Shown one piece after another: positions 41,940-50,366 of a stretch of DNA of 64,000 nucleotides; position 1 is the first letter of the stretch; each line of letters starts with the position of its first letter. Source of the DNA: Chloroflexaceae bacterium (GTDB taxonomy: Bacteria > Chloroflexota > Chloroflexia > Chloroflexales > Chloroflexaceae); the NCBI GenBank assembly GCA_025057155.1, contig JANWYD010000020.1, positions 1 to 64,000 of the forward strand. The letters run 5' to 3'. Under the pieces are notes generated by a model. The model did no database searches and was not told where the DNA came from. It saw only the letters and a list, made by a program, of their open reading frames with translations. A program made the translations under genes and the position numbers.

Positions 41940-42301
41940 GACGATGGAGGCGTGCCGGGGTGAAGTGCGGAACTGCCCTATCTGTCACGATGGCGACCCT
42001 CCCCGGCCCGCCGTGAGCGAGTCTGTTTCGAACCTGCGCAGCGCAGGTGGGCGCCCGCCTGTGAGCATCTGCGGCCCGCCGCACAGCTCAGCTTATGAGC
42101 GCAGGGCTCCCATCGAAACCGTGTTGGCTCAAAACACATACTCGCTCACGAGCGGTCAAGGATAGGCCGATCCTACCACGTCCAGGGGCGTTTTGCAAGT
42201 GACGCTCACGGCGATATTGAACACATTCTTGCCGCAGCGAGCGCTGAGGGCTTCAAAAAGCTCACCCGCTGCGTGCTCTGCGGCAAACCTGAACGCGCGC
42301 C
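41940..42301. other. non-coding spacer upstream of holA
   Basis: 362 bases between two minus-strand genes. GC-rich with several short hairpins (CACCTGCGCTGCGCAGGT at about 42036-42053) and a TTGACC on the minus strand near 42160. I looked for tRNA, SRP RNA and tmRNA features and found none convincing. Confidence 0.4.
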
Positions 42302-43444
42302 TCACGGCTCCGCATCAATCTGGCGCACCAGACCGGCGACGAGACGCGCGGCCCGTTCGACCAGGCGCGTATCGGCAGGTGCGGCGTCAGAAGCGGCGCC
42401 GGGAGCGGCGCCGGCCGTCACGGTGAGGGTTCGATACCCCAGGCGGCGAAGAGGCGCAGCAAGCGCGCTCTCAGTGGCGATACAGCGCGGATCAGCGTCA
42501 ACCTGCGGATCGGCGGCATCGGCGGCGGCGGCCAGACGCACCAGCAGGGGATCCGTCGCCTGGCTGCGGAGCGCCCCCTCGGCGGTAGCGTAGACGAGCT
42601 GACCGACAGACAGCGCATCCAGGGCGATGACCAGGGTGCGTTCACGCTCGAAGGGATAGCGCCGCAGTAAACTGATCACCCCCCAGGGATCGCTGCTGGC
42701 GGCGCCCACGGCCACGGCCCACACCTCGGCGCGGGCCAGCGCCTCCAGACGGGTTGCTGTGGCTACCAGCGCCGCCAGCGCGGCACGGCCCCCATCGGAC
42801 GGATCGGGAACGCAGGGGCGGGTCGCCCCGATCAGGATCAGACCGAAGAGCAATCCGGCGCTCCCGTGAAGGAGCCACCACGGCCCGGGCAGCAGCGCGG
42901 CCCCCAGCGCGCCTCCAGCCAGCAGCACAGCCGCAGCCAGCCGGACCAGAACGCCGCTGCGTGCCGTTCCGGCAAGGACGGTGATACCGCGGCGCAGCGG
43001 AGGCGTGTCAAGCGGGGCGAGCAACACCACGCGCCAGCGCGGCTGGACTGGCGGCGTTCTGGCGGCTTCGGCGACGGCGCGGGTCCCGACAATGTTCTGG
43101 CTGACACGGCGGCGACCGAGGGGCGGCAGAGGAGCCACGAAGGCGTCGGTCAGGGCGATTGCCAGCAGGCCCGCCCCCCAGAGCAGCGCCAGCCAGGGCG
43201 CGAAGAACGCCAGCCCTACGCCGGCTATCCCCAGGGCTGCATAGACAGCATAGACCGCGCCCGCACGAGGGACCACGCGCAACTCATAGGCGCTCACTCC
43301 CATCCCAGCGCGGCGCAGCCGCCCATTGACGAGCGCTGCCGCGCGGGCCTCCTCAGCCGAGGTTGGACGGCGCGGCCCGATCCGCTCGGCCAGTTCGGCC
43401 ACCAGCAACTCGATCTCATGGGTCTCATCGGCGACGGAACGCAT
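42302..43444 (-). CDS. M28-peptidase-like membrane protein, probably inactive
   Basis: 380 residues. The N-terminal stretch 'AERIGPRRPTSAEEARAAALVNGRL' (about 19-43) resembles the start of M28 aminopeptidases. Two pairs of membrane helices (about 65-100 and 170-205) interrupt an alpha/beta domain with 'WRVVLLAPLDTPP', 'GGRAALAALVATATRLEAL' and 'ERTLVIALDALSVGQLVY'. These match M28 positions, but the His, Asp and Glu zinc ligands are absent. Exported or membrane-embedded pseudo-peptidase is my reading; function unknown. Confidence 0.6.
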   Translation of the reverse strand: MRSVADETHEIELLVAELAERIGPRRPTSAEEARAAALVNGRLRRAGMGVSAYELRVVPRAGAVYAVYAALGIAGVGLAFFAPWLALLWGAGLLAIALTDAFVAPLPPLGRRRVSQNIVGTRAVAEAARTPPVQPRWRVVLLAPLDTPPLRRGITVLAGTARSGVLVRLAAAVLLAGGALGAALLPGPWWLLHGSAGLLFGLILIGATRPCVPDPSDGGRAALAALVATATRLEALARAEVWAVAVGAASSDPWGVISLLRRYPFERERTLVIALDALSVGQLVYATAEGALRSQATDPLLVRLAAAADAADPQVDADPRCIATESALAAPLRRLGYRTLTVTAGAAPGAASDAAPADTRLVERAARLVAGLVRQIDAEP

Positions 43445-43561
43445 GCCTAGCCTACCCGGATAACCAGGGCATCCGATGACGATCAGGCGGGCGAATTCCT
43501 GCCCGGCCTCGCGGACCCTCGCGCAGGAGGCAGCCAGACCGGCTCTATGTCGCGGTCCGTA

Positions 43562-45055
43562 TCAAGAGCGCGGCGTTGGCGCGGGAGACGGGGATGGGCG
43601 CGGCGTGGGCGTCGCGTCCAGGCTAAAGTCCCGGCCCGGTGTACCAACTGGCCCTGGCGTAATCGGCGATACCGGCTGACCTGGCACGTTCGCCCGGACG
43701 CAATCAGTCTGGCCTGGAGTGCACAACAGCAACACCAGATCGTAGCGAATGAACTGGTTGCCGATATCGCCGGTATTCTTCACCTGCACAAAGTAGAACC
43801 CGTCAACCTCCGGGATAAACTCGATCTGCGAGTCGAGACTCTCGCCGCCGGGGATATCATCATTGAAATCGAGAATGCTCACCCCGTCCCGATCGGCAAG
43901 CACCATTACCGTATCGGCGCCGGCCTGGGTGTCGCGGTTCACTTCGATGCGGCCGCGGTAGCGCCGCGTATCGGTATAGATAATGTAACGTTTGCCCGTT
44001 TTGCCAAAGAACGTCACCCAATCGGCATCACCATCGGGGCAGAGGCGACGATTCTCCTGGATTTCATTCGAGGTGATCAGGCGCGCCTGTTCCGGCAGTC
44101 CATCGGGTTCGAAGATATCCAGGCAGACCGAGGCCGACGTGGTGGGTGTAGGGCCATAACTCTCATCAAGGAGAGCGATAACATAGAAAAAGTTCGTTCC
44201 GCCACGCCCGGCCGAGTCGCGCACGCGGATGAAGTAGCGCCCGTCCTGCGGAATGCGGATGGTAATGCGCGGGCGCGTATCGCCGGGATTGGGATTGGCC
44301 GGGTCGCGGTTAAAGAAATCGCTGTTGAAGGCAATGCTATTTAGATTCGGATCAAACAGCTCGAGGGTCAAATCAATCCCGGGATCCATGCGTGTAATAT
44401 CGATGGTGTAAACCTTGCCGGCAATGGCCCCGAACACCAGCCAGTCCACATCGCCGATCGGGCACATGGTCCGTTCCTGGGCCGTGTTGATATCAATGTT
44501 ACGGGCGCTGGCAGGATTGTTGTCATCTTCGAACCCATCGCGGCAGACCGGGCCACGGGTGGGTGTAGGGCCGACGGGAGTGTTGGTGGGAGTGGGGGGC
44601 GCTACCACATTGACGGTGATAAATGCCGTCGTCTCAGCATTGTCGGCGGCGCGCCGGGCGACGAGGTTCAGATTTGCGGATGTGCCGACCGGTGTGTTGG
44701 CAGGGACGTTGATACGCACGGTCACGCGCTGGGTCTGGTTCTGGGCCAGCCGGAAACTGGCGGCGGGCGAGAAATCGGCGGTCCACCCAGTGGGGAGATT
44801 ATCTACGCGCAGGATAAAATCGGCATCGGCGCCGCCGTTCCGCAAGTCGGAAACGAAGAAGCCGCTCTGTCCCGGCTGGACGGAAAGCGTACCGCTGGTG
44901 GTGAGCCAGGTAAACGGGACCTGAGCGAGAGGAGCGCCCGGCGGCGCCTGGGGCGGCGCGGCGGTAACAGGCAACTGGTACAAGGCAATGAAGGCAATGA
45001 CCAGAACGATGAGCGCGGAAAGGGCGGCATTGCGCAGGTCAGTACGACGCTTCAT
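43562..45055 (-). CDS. secreted protein with PPC-type (pre-peptidase C-terminal) domains
   Basis: 497 residues. Signal peptide (residues about 8-32, cleavage near 'PVTAAPP'), then an NPCBM/NEW3-type beta domain ('SVQPGQSGFFVSDLRNGGAD', 'VTVRINVPANTPVGTSANLN'). A 'PTPTNTPVGPTPTRG' linker is followed by two PPC-type beta-sandwich domains with Cys pairs ('CRDGFEDDNNPASAR...CPIGDVDWLVF' and 'CLDIFEPDGLPEQAR...CPDGDADWVTF'). The C-terminal tail is Pro/Thr/Ser-rich. No catalytic domain, so probably a surface or binding protein. Has a strong promoter of its own. Confidence 0.82.
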   Translation of the reverse strand: MKRRTDLRNAALSALIVLVIAFIALYQLPVTAAPPQAPPGAPLAQVPFTWLTTSGTLSVQPGQSGFFVSDLRNGGADADFILRVDNLPTGWTADFSPAASFRLAQNQTQRVTVRINVPANTPVGTSANLNLVARRAADNAETTAFITVNVVAPPTPTNTPVGPTPTRGPVCRDGFEDDNNPASARNIDINTAQERTMCPIGDVDWLVFGAIAGKVYTIDITRMDPGIDLTLELFDPNLNSIAFNSDFFNRDPANPNPGDTRPRITIRIPQDGRYFIRVRDSAGRGGTNFFYVIALLDESYGPTPTTSASVCLDIFEPDGLPEQARLITSNEIQENRRLCPDGDADWVTFFGKTGKRYIIYTDTRRYRGRIEVNRDTQAGADTVMVLADRDGVSILDFNDDIPGGESLDSQIEFIPEVDGFYFVQVKNTGDIGNQFIRYDLVLLLCTPGQTDCVRANVPGQPVSPITPGPVGTPGRDFSLDATPTPRPSPSPAPTPRS

Positions 45056-45099
45056 GTGAATATGCGTCTCCTGGATAGAGGCAGGGCAAAACCGCGCGT

Positions 45100-45129
45100 A
45101 TTATATCTGCCGAGTGTCTGTAATGTCAA
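45100..45129 (-). promoter_or_regulatory. strong promoter for the PPC-domain protein
   Basis: On the minus strand TTGACA (45129-45124), 18-base spacer, TATAAT (45105-45100), 45 bases before the start codon. Confidence 0.82.
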
Positions 45130-45623
45130 TTACAGATCGGTTAAGTGTGGAAATCACGTTCTCGATGATCTTTTAACCGGTTGTGAGATCTCGCTCCTCA
45201 CCCTCCCCGGCCTGGTCGCCACGAAACGGTCCGCAGAGGCCCCTCGCCCGGCGACTGAAGCCGCAGGTTATCCACCGTCCTGCGAAAGCCGCCTGGGCAG
45301 CATGCCAGAGCCGGCGCAGGCCGGCTTCGCAACAGTAGCCGGCGCCTGATGCATGAACGCTGCGGACTAAAGCCTGGCTGAGTTCATGCAATCCCCTGCG
45401 TGGCTTCCGTATCCTGAGCAAGGGCTTTAGCCCGCAGCGCGCCATGCCCCCGCAAGGAGCATGGCGGTACGCCGGATGCGTTTCTTGATCCTCATCAGGC
45501 GTCCGGCGGGCCGGGGGAGGCGACGCGCGCAAAAAACTTTTTTCGGCCCGCCCTCCCTCGCCTCGCTGCGTTCCCCAACCCCTCCCTCGCCACCTGTGGT
45601 CAAGAAATGGGCGAAGACCTCAC
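45130..45623. other. repeat-rich intergenic region
   Basis: No gene. Holds a copy of the AGCCnGCGCAGGC...GTAGCC element (about 45307-45345), an inverted GCTGCGGRCTAAAGC / GGGCTTTAGCCCGCAG element (about 45358-45440), and CTCACCCTCCCC-type fragments (45193-45210, 45545-45600). These separate the aro operon end from the PPC-protein promoter. Confidence 0.5.
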
Positions 45624-46640
45624 TCACAGGCTCCGACCCACCGCGGCGGCGACAGCGGCCAGTTTCGGCATCAGGGCGGCGAAGTTCTCCAGGTTGAGCG
45701 ACTGGCCGCCATCGGATCTGGCCCGATCGGGGTCGGGATGCACCTCGATGATGATGCCGTCGGCGCCTGCGGCAATGCCGGCCAGGGCCAGAGGGGGCGC
45801 CAGGTACCACTTGCCGGTGCCATGGCTGGGGTCCACAATTACGGGCAGGTGGGTGCGGCGCTTGGCCAGGGCGACAGCGTTAAGGTCGAGGGTGTTCCGC
45901 GTCGCGGTTTCAAAGGTGCGAATGCCGCGCTCGCACAGGATGACGTTGGGGTTGCCCTGGGCCACCACATACTCTGCGGAAAGCAACCACTCTTCGATGG
46001 TAGCCGAGAGGCCGCGTTTGAGCAGCACAGGCATGCCGGTGCGACCGACCTCTTCGAGGAGCTGATAGTTCTGCATATTACGGGCGCCGATCTGCAAGAC
46101 ATCCGCGTAGCGGGCTACCAGGTCCACATCGTTGGGCGCCATCACCTCGGTGACGATCGGCAGGCCGGTCTCCTCGCGCGCCTGGGCCAGCAGGCGCAGC
46201 CCTTCTTCACCCAGCCCGCGAAAGGTGTAAGGCGAGGAACGGGGTTTGAAGGCGCCCCCGCGTAGCATAGTCGCGCCCGCTTCGCGCACGGCCCGGGCGG
46301 TAGCCATGATCTGCTCTTCGCTCTCCACTGAGCAGGGGCCGGCAATGACCACGCAGCGGTGTCCGCCCACCATGATGCCGCTTACGTCAACCACGGTATC
46401 GGCGGGGCGCAGTTCGCGCGAGACAAGCTTGTAGGGCTGGGTAATGCGCAGGGTCTCTTTGACCCCGGCGAAGTGTTCGAGCTCTTCCCGCAGGGTCGGC
46501 GGGATGGTTGCGCCAACCACGCCAATCACCGTGCGTTCGGCCCCGCGCACCAGGTGGCCGCGTAAGTGGTGTTCTTCCAGGCGCTCGATTACCGCCTGGA
46601 TCTGCGCGTCGTTCGAACCGGTTTGCATTACGACGATCAT
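45624..46640 (-). CDS. aroF: 3-deoxy-7-phosphoheptulonate (DAHP) synthase, AroA-I-beta type
   Basis: 338 residues; first step of the shikimate pathway, joining phosphoenolpyruvate and erythrose-4-phosphate. An N-terminal regulatory ferredoxin-like domain ('[19 protein letters not shown]', '[15 protein letters not shown]') precedes the TIM barrel with '[15 protein letters not shown]', '[19 protein letters not shown]', '[14 protein letters not shown]', '[11 protein letters not shown]' and '[17 protein letters not shown]'. Start: ATG 46640, the family start, with GGAGAAGGAG upstream; an ATG at 46739 would add 33 residues. It follows aroH and is expected to share its attenuated promoter. Confidence 0.95.
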   Translation of the reverse strand: MIVVMQTGSNDAQIQAVIERLEEHHLRGHLVRGAERTVIGVVGATIPPTLREELEHFAGVKETLRITQPYKLVSRELRPADTVVDVSGIMVGGHRCVVIAGPCSVESEEQIMATARAVREAGATMLRGGAFKPRSSPYTFRGLGEEGLRLLAQAREETGLPIVTEVMAPNDVDLVARYADVLQIGARNMQNYQLLEEVGRTGMPVLLKRGLSATIEEWLLSAEYVVAQGNPNVILCERGIRTFETATRNTLDLNAVALAKRRTHLPVIVDPSHGTGKWYLAPPLALAGIAAGADGIIIEVHPDPDRARSDGGQSLNLENFAALMPKLAAVAAAVGRSL

Positions 46641-46755
46641 GGCCTCAACTCCTTCTCCTGAGACGACAAAGCGCTGGTCGAGCGTGGGCGGCGACACCGC
46701 CCGCAGTACGGTCCTGGCCGTGGTCGGTTGGGGGCTCATCACATGCCTCTTTATA

Positions 46756-46788
46756 CCAATTCCCGTTGAACATCGTGCATGCGCATCA
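46756..46788 (+). repeat. CCAATTCCCGTTG element, copy 2
   Basis: CCAATTCCCGTTG, six variable bases, then GTGCATGCGCATCA, in the aroH-aroF gap. Partner of 37443-37475. A TTTTGGAT-family run lies just after it (46807-46830). Confidence 0.6.
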
Positions 46789-46835
46789 TTGCCATAGCGA
46801 CTACAGCAATCCAAAATTCACAATCCGAAATGGCA

Positions 46836-47237
46836 CTAGACCTCGGGCGGCGCCTGAAAGGCCGCCAGGGCGGTCTCCCGATCGGGGCGCAGATTCTGGG
46901 CACCCTTGATGTATACGTGCACAATCTCGTCGGCGCGGCGCTCGGTGTTCCAGTGGATGAGCACGCGGATACAGCTCCGCAGGCTGCCGGGAACATCCAT
47001 CTCGTGACCGCAGAGCAAGGCCGTGTCCGTCCAGCCGATAGCGCGGGCGGCCACGGCGGGAAACTCGGCATTCAGATCGGGCGTAGTGGTGAAAATGGCG
47101 CTGGCGATGTCGTCAACGTGAATCCCGTTGCGCTCGACAAGCAACTCCAGCAACTCGCGGGTTGCCGTGAGGATGGCCTCACGGGTGTTGGCCTCGCACG
47201 TCGTCGCTCCGCGGACACCGCGACACCGAACGGTCAT
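46836..47237 (-). CDS. aroH: chorismate mutase, AroH class (monofunctional)
   Basis: 133 residues, the trimeric AroH fold, converting chorismate to prephenate for Phe and Tyr synthesis. Seen: '[18 protein letters not shown]' (active-site Arg in 'RGATT'), '[19 protein letters not shown]' and '[12 protein letters not shown]'. The ATG at 47237 has GGGAGG seven bases before it; the longer frame to 47321 runs through the leader hairpin. First structural gene of the aroH-aroF operon. The leader upstream encodes a Phe/Tyr-rich peptide, so expression is probably controlled by aromatic amino acid supply. Confidence 0.95.
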   Translation of the reverse strand: MTVRCRGVRGATTCEANTREAILTATRELLELLVERNGIHVDDIASAIFTTTPDLNAEFPAVAARAIGWTDTALLCGHEMDVPGSLRSCIRVLIHWNTERRADEIVHVYIKGAQNLRPDRETALAAFQAPPEV

Positions 47238-47268
47238 AACTGGCCTCCCTGCTGTGGTGGACAAGCAG

Positions 47269-47301
47269 AGAGGGCGTGAAGCCTGGTGCTTCACGCCCTC
47301 T
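47269..47301 (-). terminator. leader terminator-type hairpin before aroH
   Basis: A 14-bp perfect stem. In the minus-strand RNA, AGAGGGCGUGAAGC (47301-47288), loop ACCAG and GCUUCACGCCCUCU (47282-47269). It ends 32 bases before the aroH start. The following bases (CUGCUUGUCC) are only weakly U-rich, so it may be a Rho-assisted or pausing terminator. Confidence 0.7.
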
Positions 47302-47356
47302 GTACGAGTTGTCTCTGGCAACCGGTGACAGGTCTAGACAGTGCGAAGCAACCAGG
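47282..47356 (-). promoter_or_regulatory. predicted antiterminator pairing in the aroH leader
   Basis: In the minus-strand RNA CCUGGUUGCUUCGC (47356-47343) can pair with GUGAAGCACCAGG (47294-47282): about 13 pairs with one bulged U and one G-U. The second strand covers part of the 5' arm, the loop and the first base of the 3' arm of the terminator-type hairpin. The two structures are therefore mutually exclusive. The first strand lies within codons 21-25 of the leader peptide, just after the Phe/Tyr-rich codons. Pairing was worked out by eye. Confidence 0.65.
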
Positions 47357-47417
47357 CCGTATGTGGGCTGGTAAAGTAATAAAAGTAGCGAGAAAAGCTG
47401 TGGAGTCGCTGTGCCAT
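47334..47417 (-). CDS. aroH operon leader peptide (27 aa, Phe/Tyr-rich)
   Basis: ATG at 47417 to TAG at 47336-47334. Residues 8-15 are FSRYFYYF, with six of eight aromatic, and Trp22 follows. AAAAGGGCGG precedes the ATG. The frame starts about 30 bases after the predicted transcription start and ends before the terminator-type hairpin. Ribosome stalling on the Phe or Tyr codons would leave 47343-47356 free to form the antiterminator. This is the arrangement of classical pheA/trp-type attenuation (established in enterobacteria). The peptide has no other recognisable function. Confidence 0.75.
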   Translation of the reverse strand: MAQRLHSFSRYFYYFTSPHTAWLLRTV

Positions 47418-47453
47418 GCGGCAACCGCCCTTTTATTACGCTTCGCTGGGGCG

Positions 47454-47482
47454 ACTATAACACAGGCGCCGGGTTCCGTCAA
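47454..47482 (-). promoter_or_regulatory. promoter of the aroH-aroF operon
   Basis: On the minus strand TTGACG (47482-47477), 17-base spacer, TATAGT (47459-47454). Predicted transcription start is near 47447, giving a leader of about 210 bases before aroH. Confidence 0.8.
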
Positions 47483-47485
47483 GAC

Positions 47486-48091
47486 TCACTGGCCGAGCAA
47501 TTCTTCAGCTTCGATGATGGCCTGGGCGATGTCCTTCATCTTGGCGCGCTTGTCACGGGCGCGCTGCCGCAGACGCTCATAGGCGTCGCGTTCATTGAGG
47601 CCCAGGCGCTGCATCAGAATGCCTTTAGCGCGCTCGATCAGCTTGCGCGCCTCCAGCGACTCTTCCAGGTCCATAACCTGCTGGCGCAGGGCCTGGATTT
47701 CGCGGAAGCGCGCCAGCGCGATGTTGATCGCCGGGGGCAGTTCGTTCTCATTGACCGGTTTCACCAGATAGGCCAGCGCACCGGCGGTCTCAGCTTTTTT
47801 GATTGTCTCTTTATCGGCATAGGCCGTCAGCATGATGATGGGAACGGGATAGATCTCGCGAATGCGATTGGCGGCTTCCGTGCCCTCCATCTCAGGCATG
47901 CGAATGTCCATGATGATCAGATCCGGCCGCAGACGCCCGGCCAGACTCACGGCTTCCGCGCCTGAACGAGCAATGCCAATCACGTCATACCCTAACCCCT
48001 TGAGTTGCTCCTCAAGGGTGAGCGAGACCAGATCGTTGTCTTCGGCGATCAGGATCCTGATTGCAGCCACGACGGCACCTTCGTTCCGCAT
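47486..48091 (-). CDS. ANTAR-domain response regulator (PdtaR/AmiR type)
   Basis: 201 residues. Receiver domain with acidic pocket 'LIAEDN', phospho-acceptor Asp in 'DLIIMDIRMP' and Lys in 'AYLVKPV' (residues about 12-125). A coiled linker is followed by an ANTAR RNA-binding domain ('LIERAKGILMQRLGLNERDAYERLRQRA', positions about 148-176, then 'MKDIAQAII'). ANTAR regulators bind paired hairpins in nascent RNA and prevent termination when phosphorylated. Cognate kinase not adjacent. Start 48091; a GTG eight codons later has a better ribosome-binding site. Confidence 0.9.
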   Translation of the reverse strand: MRNEGAVVAAIRILIAEDNDLVSLTLEEQLKGLGYDVIGIARSGAEAVSLAGRLRPDLIIMDIRMPEMEGTEAANRIREIYPVPIIMLTAYADKETIKKAETAGALAYLVKPVNENELPPAINIALARFREIQALRQQVMDLEESLEARKLIERAKGILMQRLGLNERDAYERLRQRARDKRAKMKDIAQAIIEAEELLGQ

Positions 48092-48151
48092 CGGCAGGTC
48101 GCCAGAGGGACCCCTGCTCCGAGCGTTGTGTTATACGTTGCAATACTCCAG

Positions 48152-48160
48152 AACTATACC
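48152..48160 (-). promoter_or_regulatory. extended -10 promoter for the ANTAR regulator
   Basis: On the minus strand TGG-TATAGT (48160-48152), 61 bases before the start codon. No clear -35. Confidence 0.5.
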
Positions 48161-48337
48161 ATAGAACCCGACGGGATGACTAGAGACTCTGATACGAAAA
48201 CGGCAAGGATGTTGCTATAGTGGAGCAAGACGCCGGACGCCGCGATGTGCTACAATCTGCGTGAGTTGCGAACGACCGGAACATCGGCGCGCCGGCAGGC
48301 GGCAGCCTGCGGCGAGAACATAGAGAAAGGATTCCCC

Positions 48338-48988
48338 GTGCGCTACGATATTACCAATACCGCCATCGAAGACTACCTGATGGCACTGATGCCTCCCCGC
48401 GAACCGGTGCTGGCGGATCTGGAGGTCCGCGCGCTACAGCACGGTCTCTCGCTGGTGGGGCCGGTCCAGGGCAAGTTCCTCTATCTGCAGGCGTTGATCC
48501 TCGGCGCCCGCAAGGTGCTGGAAGTGGGCATTACCACCGGGTATGCCGCCATCCATCTGATGCGGGCGCTGGAACAGACCGGCGGCCACCTGACGGCGGT
48601 GGAGCGCCGTATTGATCGCGTGGCGCTGGCGACCAAGGTGATTACCGATGCGGGTCTGCAGGACCGTATTACAATCATCCAGGGCGAGTGGACGGAGATC
48701 ATCCCCACCCTCGACGCCGACTTCGACCTGGTGTTTCTCGACATTCTGCGCAGCGCGGCCAATGAGGCCCAGGCTCCTCTGGCGTTGGAGTTGTGCGTGG
48801 AGCGCCTGCGCTCCGGCGGGGTGTTGATCGCCGACAATGTGCTGTGCAGCGCCCAGGTGCTCGAAGAAGACGCGCCGCCGCTGGTGCGCGGCATCCAGCA
48901 GTTCAACCGCCAGTTGATGAGCCATCCGCAACTCGATTCGGTGATCATTCCCCTGCGCGATGGGGTGGCGATCTGCCGCAAGAAGTAA
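48338..48988 (+). CDS. SAM-dependent O-methyltransferase, family 3 (caffeoyl-CoA/catechol type)
   Basis: 216 residues. Class I methyltransferase: 'RKVLEVGITTGYAAIHLMRAL' (motif I), 'LTAVERRIDR', 'DFDLVFLDILRSAANEAQAPL' (metal-binding Asp and neighbours) and 'LRSGGVLIADNVLCSAQVLEE'. Family members methylate catechol-like hydroxyls with a divalent metal. The GTG at 48338 has GAGAAAGGA upstream and gives the usual length; the longer frame to 48245 has no support. A TATAGT lies at 48216-48221. Monocistronic; substrate unknown. Confidence 0.88.
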   Translation: MRYDITNTAIEDYLMALMPPREPVLADLEVRALQHGLSLVGPVQGKFLYLQALILGARKVLEVGITTGYAAIHLMRALEQTGGHLTAVERRIDRVALATKVITDAGLQDRITIIQGEWTEIIPTLDADFDLVFLDILRSAANEAQAPLALELCVERLRSGGVLIADNVLCSAQVLEEDAPPLVRGIQQFNRQLMSHPQLDSVIIPLRDGVAICRKK

Positions 48989-49106
48989 GCCATGGGCCGG
49001 CCACGCGGCCCGGCGGGCCGGGTCGCGTGGCCGGCCGTGGGGACCTGGTTCGTGTACAGAATTCCTTTCCTGTCTTTTTATCGCTGATGAAGAGGGCCGA
49101 TAAGAA

Positions 49107-49125
49107 GGGGGAACCAGGTTTCCCC
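49107..49125. repeat. palindromic GGGGGAACC/GGTTTCCCC repeat
   Basis: Member of the family described at 11726, between the methyltransferase and the convergent histidine kinase. Confidence 0.7.
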
Positions 49126-49163
49126 ATCCTCTTGCCTGTAGGAAGGGCGCCCACAGCCCCGGA

Positions 49164-50363
49164 TCAGGCCGCGGGCAAGGTGAAGCTGAACGTGCTGCCC
49201 TCGCCCTCGACGCTGGTGGCCCAGAGGCGCCCGCCGTGCCCCTCCACCAGATGCTTGGCGATGGCCAGGCCCAGCCCGGTGCCTCCGGCGTTGCGCGTGC
49301 GCGCGCGATCCACTTTGTAAAAGCGCTCGAAAATGCGCGGCAGTTCCTGGGCGGGGATGCCAATGCCCGTGTCAATCACGCTCACCTGCAGCCAGAGACC
49401 GCCCGGAGAGCCGTCGTCGTGCTCGCCGTTGCCATTGTGGTTTACCAGCTCCGTGCGCACCGTCACGTGGCCGCCGGGGGTGCTGAACTTGACCGCGTTG
49501 TGCAGCAGGTTGAGCAACACCTGACCGACCCGGTCGCCATCAATCAGGGCGCACGATGCGGCGTCGTGGAACTCGGTGGCGATGGCGATCTGCTTGCGGT
49601 CGGCCTGGGGCTTGATGCGCTCCACGGCGCGTTCGACGATCGGGCGGATGGGCGTTGGCGTCAGTTTCAGGGTGACCCGTCCCGACTCGATCTGCGAGAG
49701 TTCGTGCAACTCGTCAACGAGCTGGGTGACGGCATCCACTTCCTGGGCCATCTGCCCCAGCATGCGCCGGGCCACATCGGGTGGCGGATCGGACTGCAGG
49801 GTTTCGACCAGGAGCTTGAGCGAGGCCAGGGGGGTGCGCAATTCGTGGGAGACGTTCGCCACGAGGTCGCGGCGGGAACGTTCAAGCATGCTCAACTGGG
49901 TGATGTCACGGATCAGCAGCAGGGCGCCGATGATCTGACCGTTGGGAACGATCGGACTGCACTGCACGCGCAGGGTGCGGCCGCTGGCGATGGGCTTCAT
50001 GGCCATCTCGCGAGCCTCGCCGTCGCGGAGGGTCTCCGCCACCAGCGCGTCGGCCTGATGATCGCGCAGCAGCATGATCAGGCCCTGGCCGAGGGCGTTC
50101 ACGGACGGCGCGAGCAACTCTTCGGCCCGGCGATTAACCAGGCGGATCTGGCGCTCCAGATCAACCACAATCAGCCCGGAGTCGAGCGCCGCCATGGCGC
50201 TCTGGAACAGGGGATGCTGGAGCAGAGCGAACGGATCCTCAGGTGGCGCGGGCGTGGCAACGGCTGGAGGCGGCGCGGCGCGGGCCAGGCGGCGCCAGAG
50301 CCAGACGCTGAGGGCGAGACTCGCCGCCAGCGCCGCGGCAAGCGCAAGCGTGAGCGTGGTCAT
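49164..50363 (-). CDS. sensor histidine kinase, PhoR-like
   Basis: 399 residues. One N-terminal membrane helix (about 4-24), a PAS domain (about 52-160, 'LDSGLIVVDLERQIRLVNRR'), HisKA with phospho-acceptor His in 'VANVSHELRTPLASLK' (about 178), and HATPase_c ('NLLHNAVKFSTPGG', 'DTGIGIPAQEL', 'GTGLGLAIAKHLVE'). A single membrane anchor with an intracellular PAS is the PhoR layout. It lies three bases after the PhoB-like regulator gene and is certainly its partner. Phosphate sensing is inference from layout only; no pst or phoU genes are present. Confidence 0.92.
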   Translation of the reverse strand: MTTLTLALAAALAASLALSVWLWRRLARAAPPPAVATPAPPEDPFALLQHPLFQSAMAALDSGLIVVDLERQIRLVNRRAEELLAPSVNALGQGLIMLLRDHQADALVAETLRDGEAREMAMKPIASGRTLRVQCSPIVPNGQIIGALLLIRDITQLSMLERSRRDLVANVSHELRTPLASLKLLVETLQSDPPPDVARRMLGQMAQEVDAVTQLVDELHELSQIESGRVTLKLTPTPIRPIVERAVERIKPQADRKQIAIATEFHDAASCALIDGDRVGQVLLNLLHNAVKFSTPGGHVTVRTELVNHNGNGEHDDGSPGGLWLQVSVIDTGIGIPAQELPRIFERFYKVDRARTRNAGGTGLGLAIAKHLVEGHGGRLWATSVEGEGSTFSFTLPAA

Positions 50364-50366
50364 TGC

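Noticed and set aside
41940-42301. tRNA-like or SRP-like RNA in the spacer (a GGTTCGAAAC string on the minus strand)
   Set aside because: The T-stem does not pair, no acceptor or anticodon stem can be built, and no SRP domain IV motif is present.
47179-47424. 81-residue minus-strand open frame across the aroH leader
   Set aside because: It runs through the terminator-type hairpin and into aroH in another frame; the 27-codon frame at 47417 explains the leader better.
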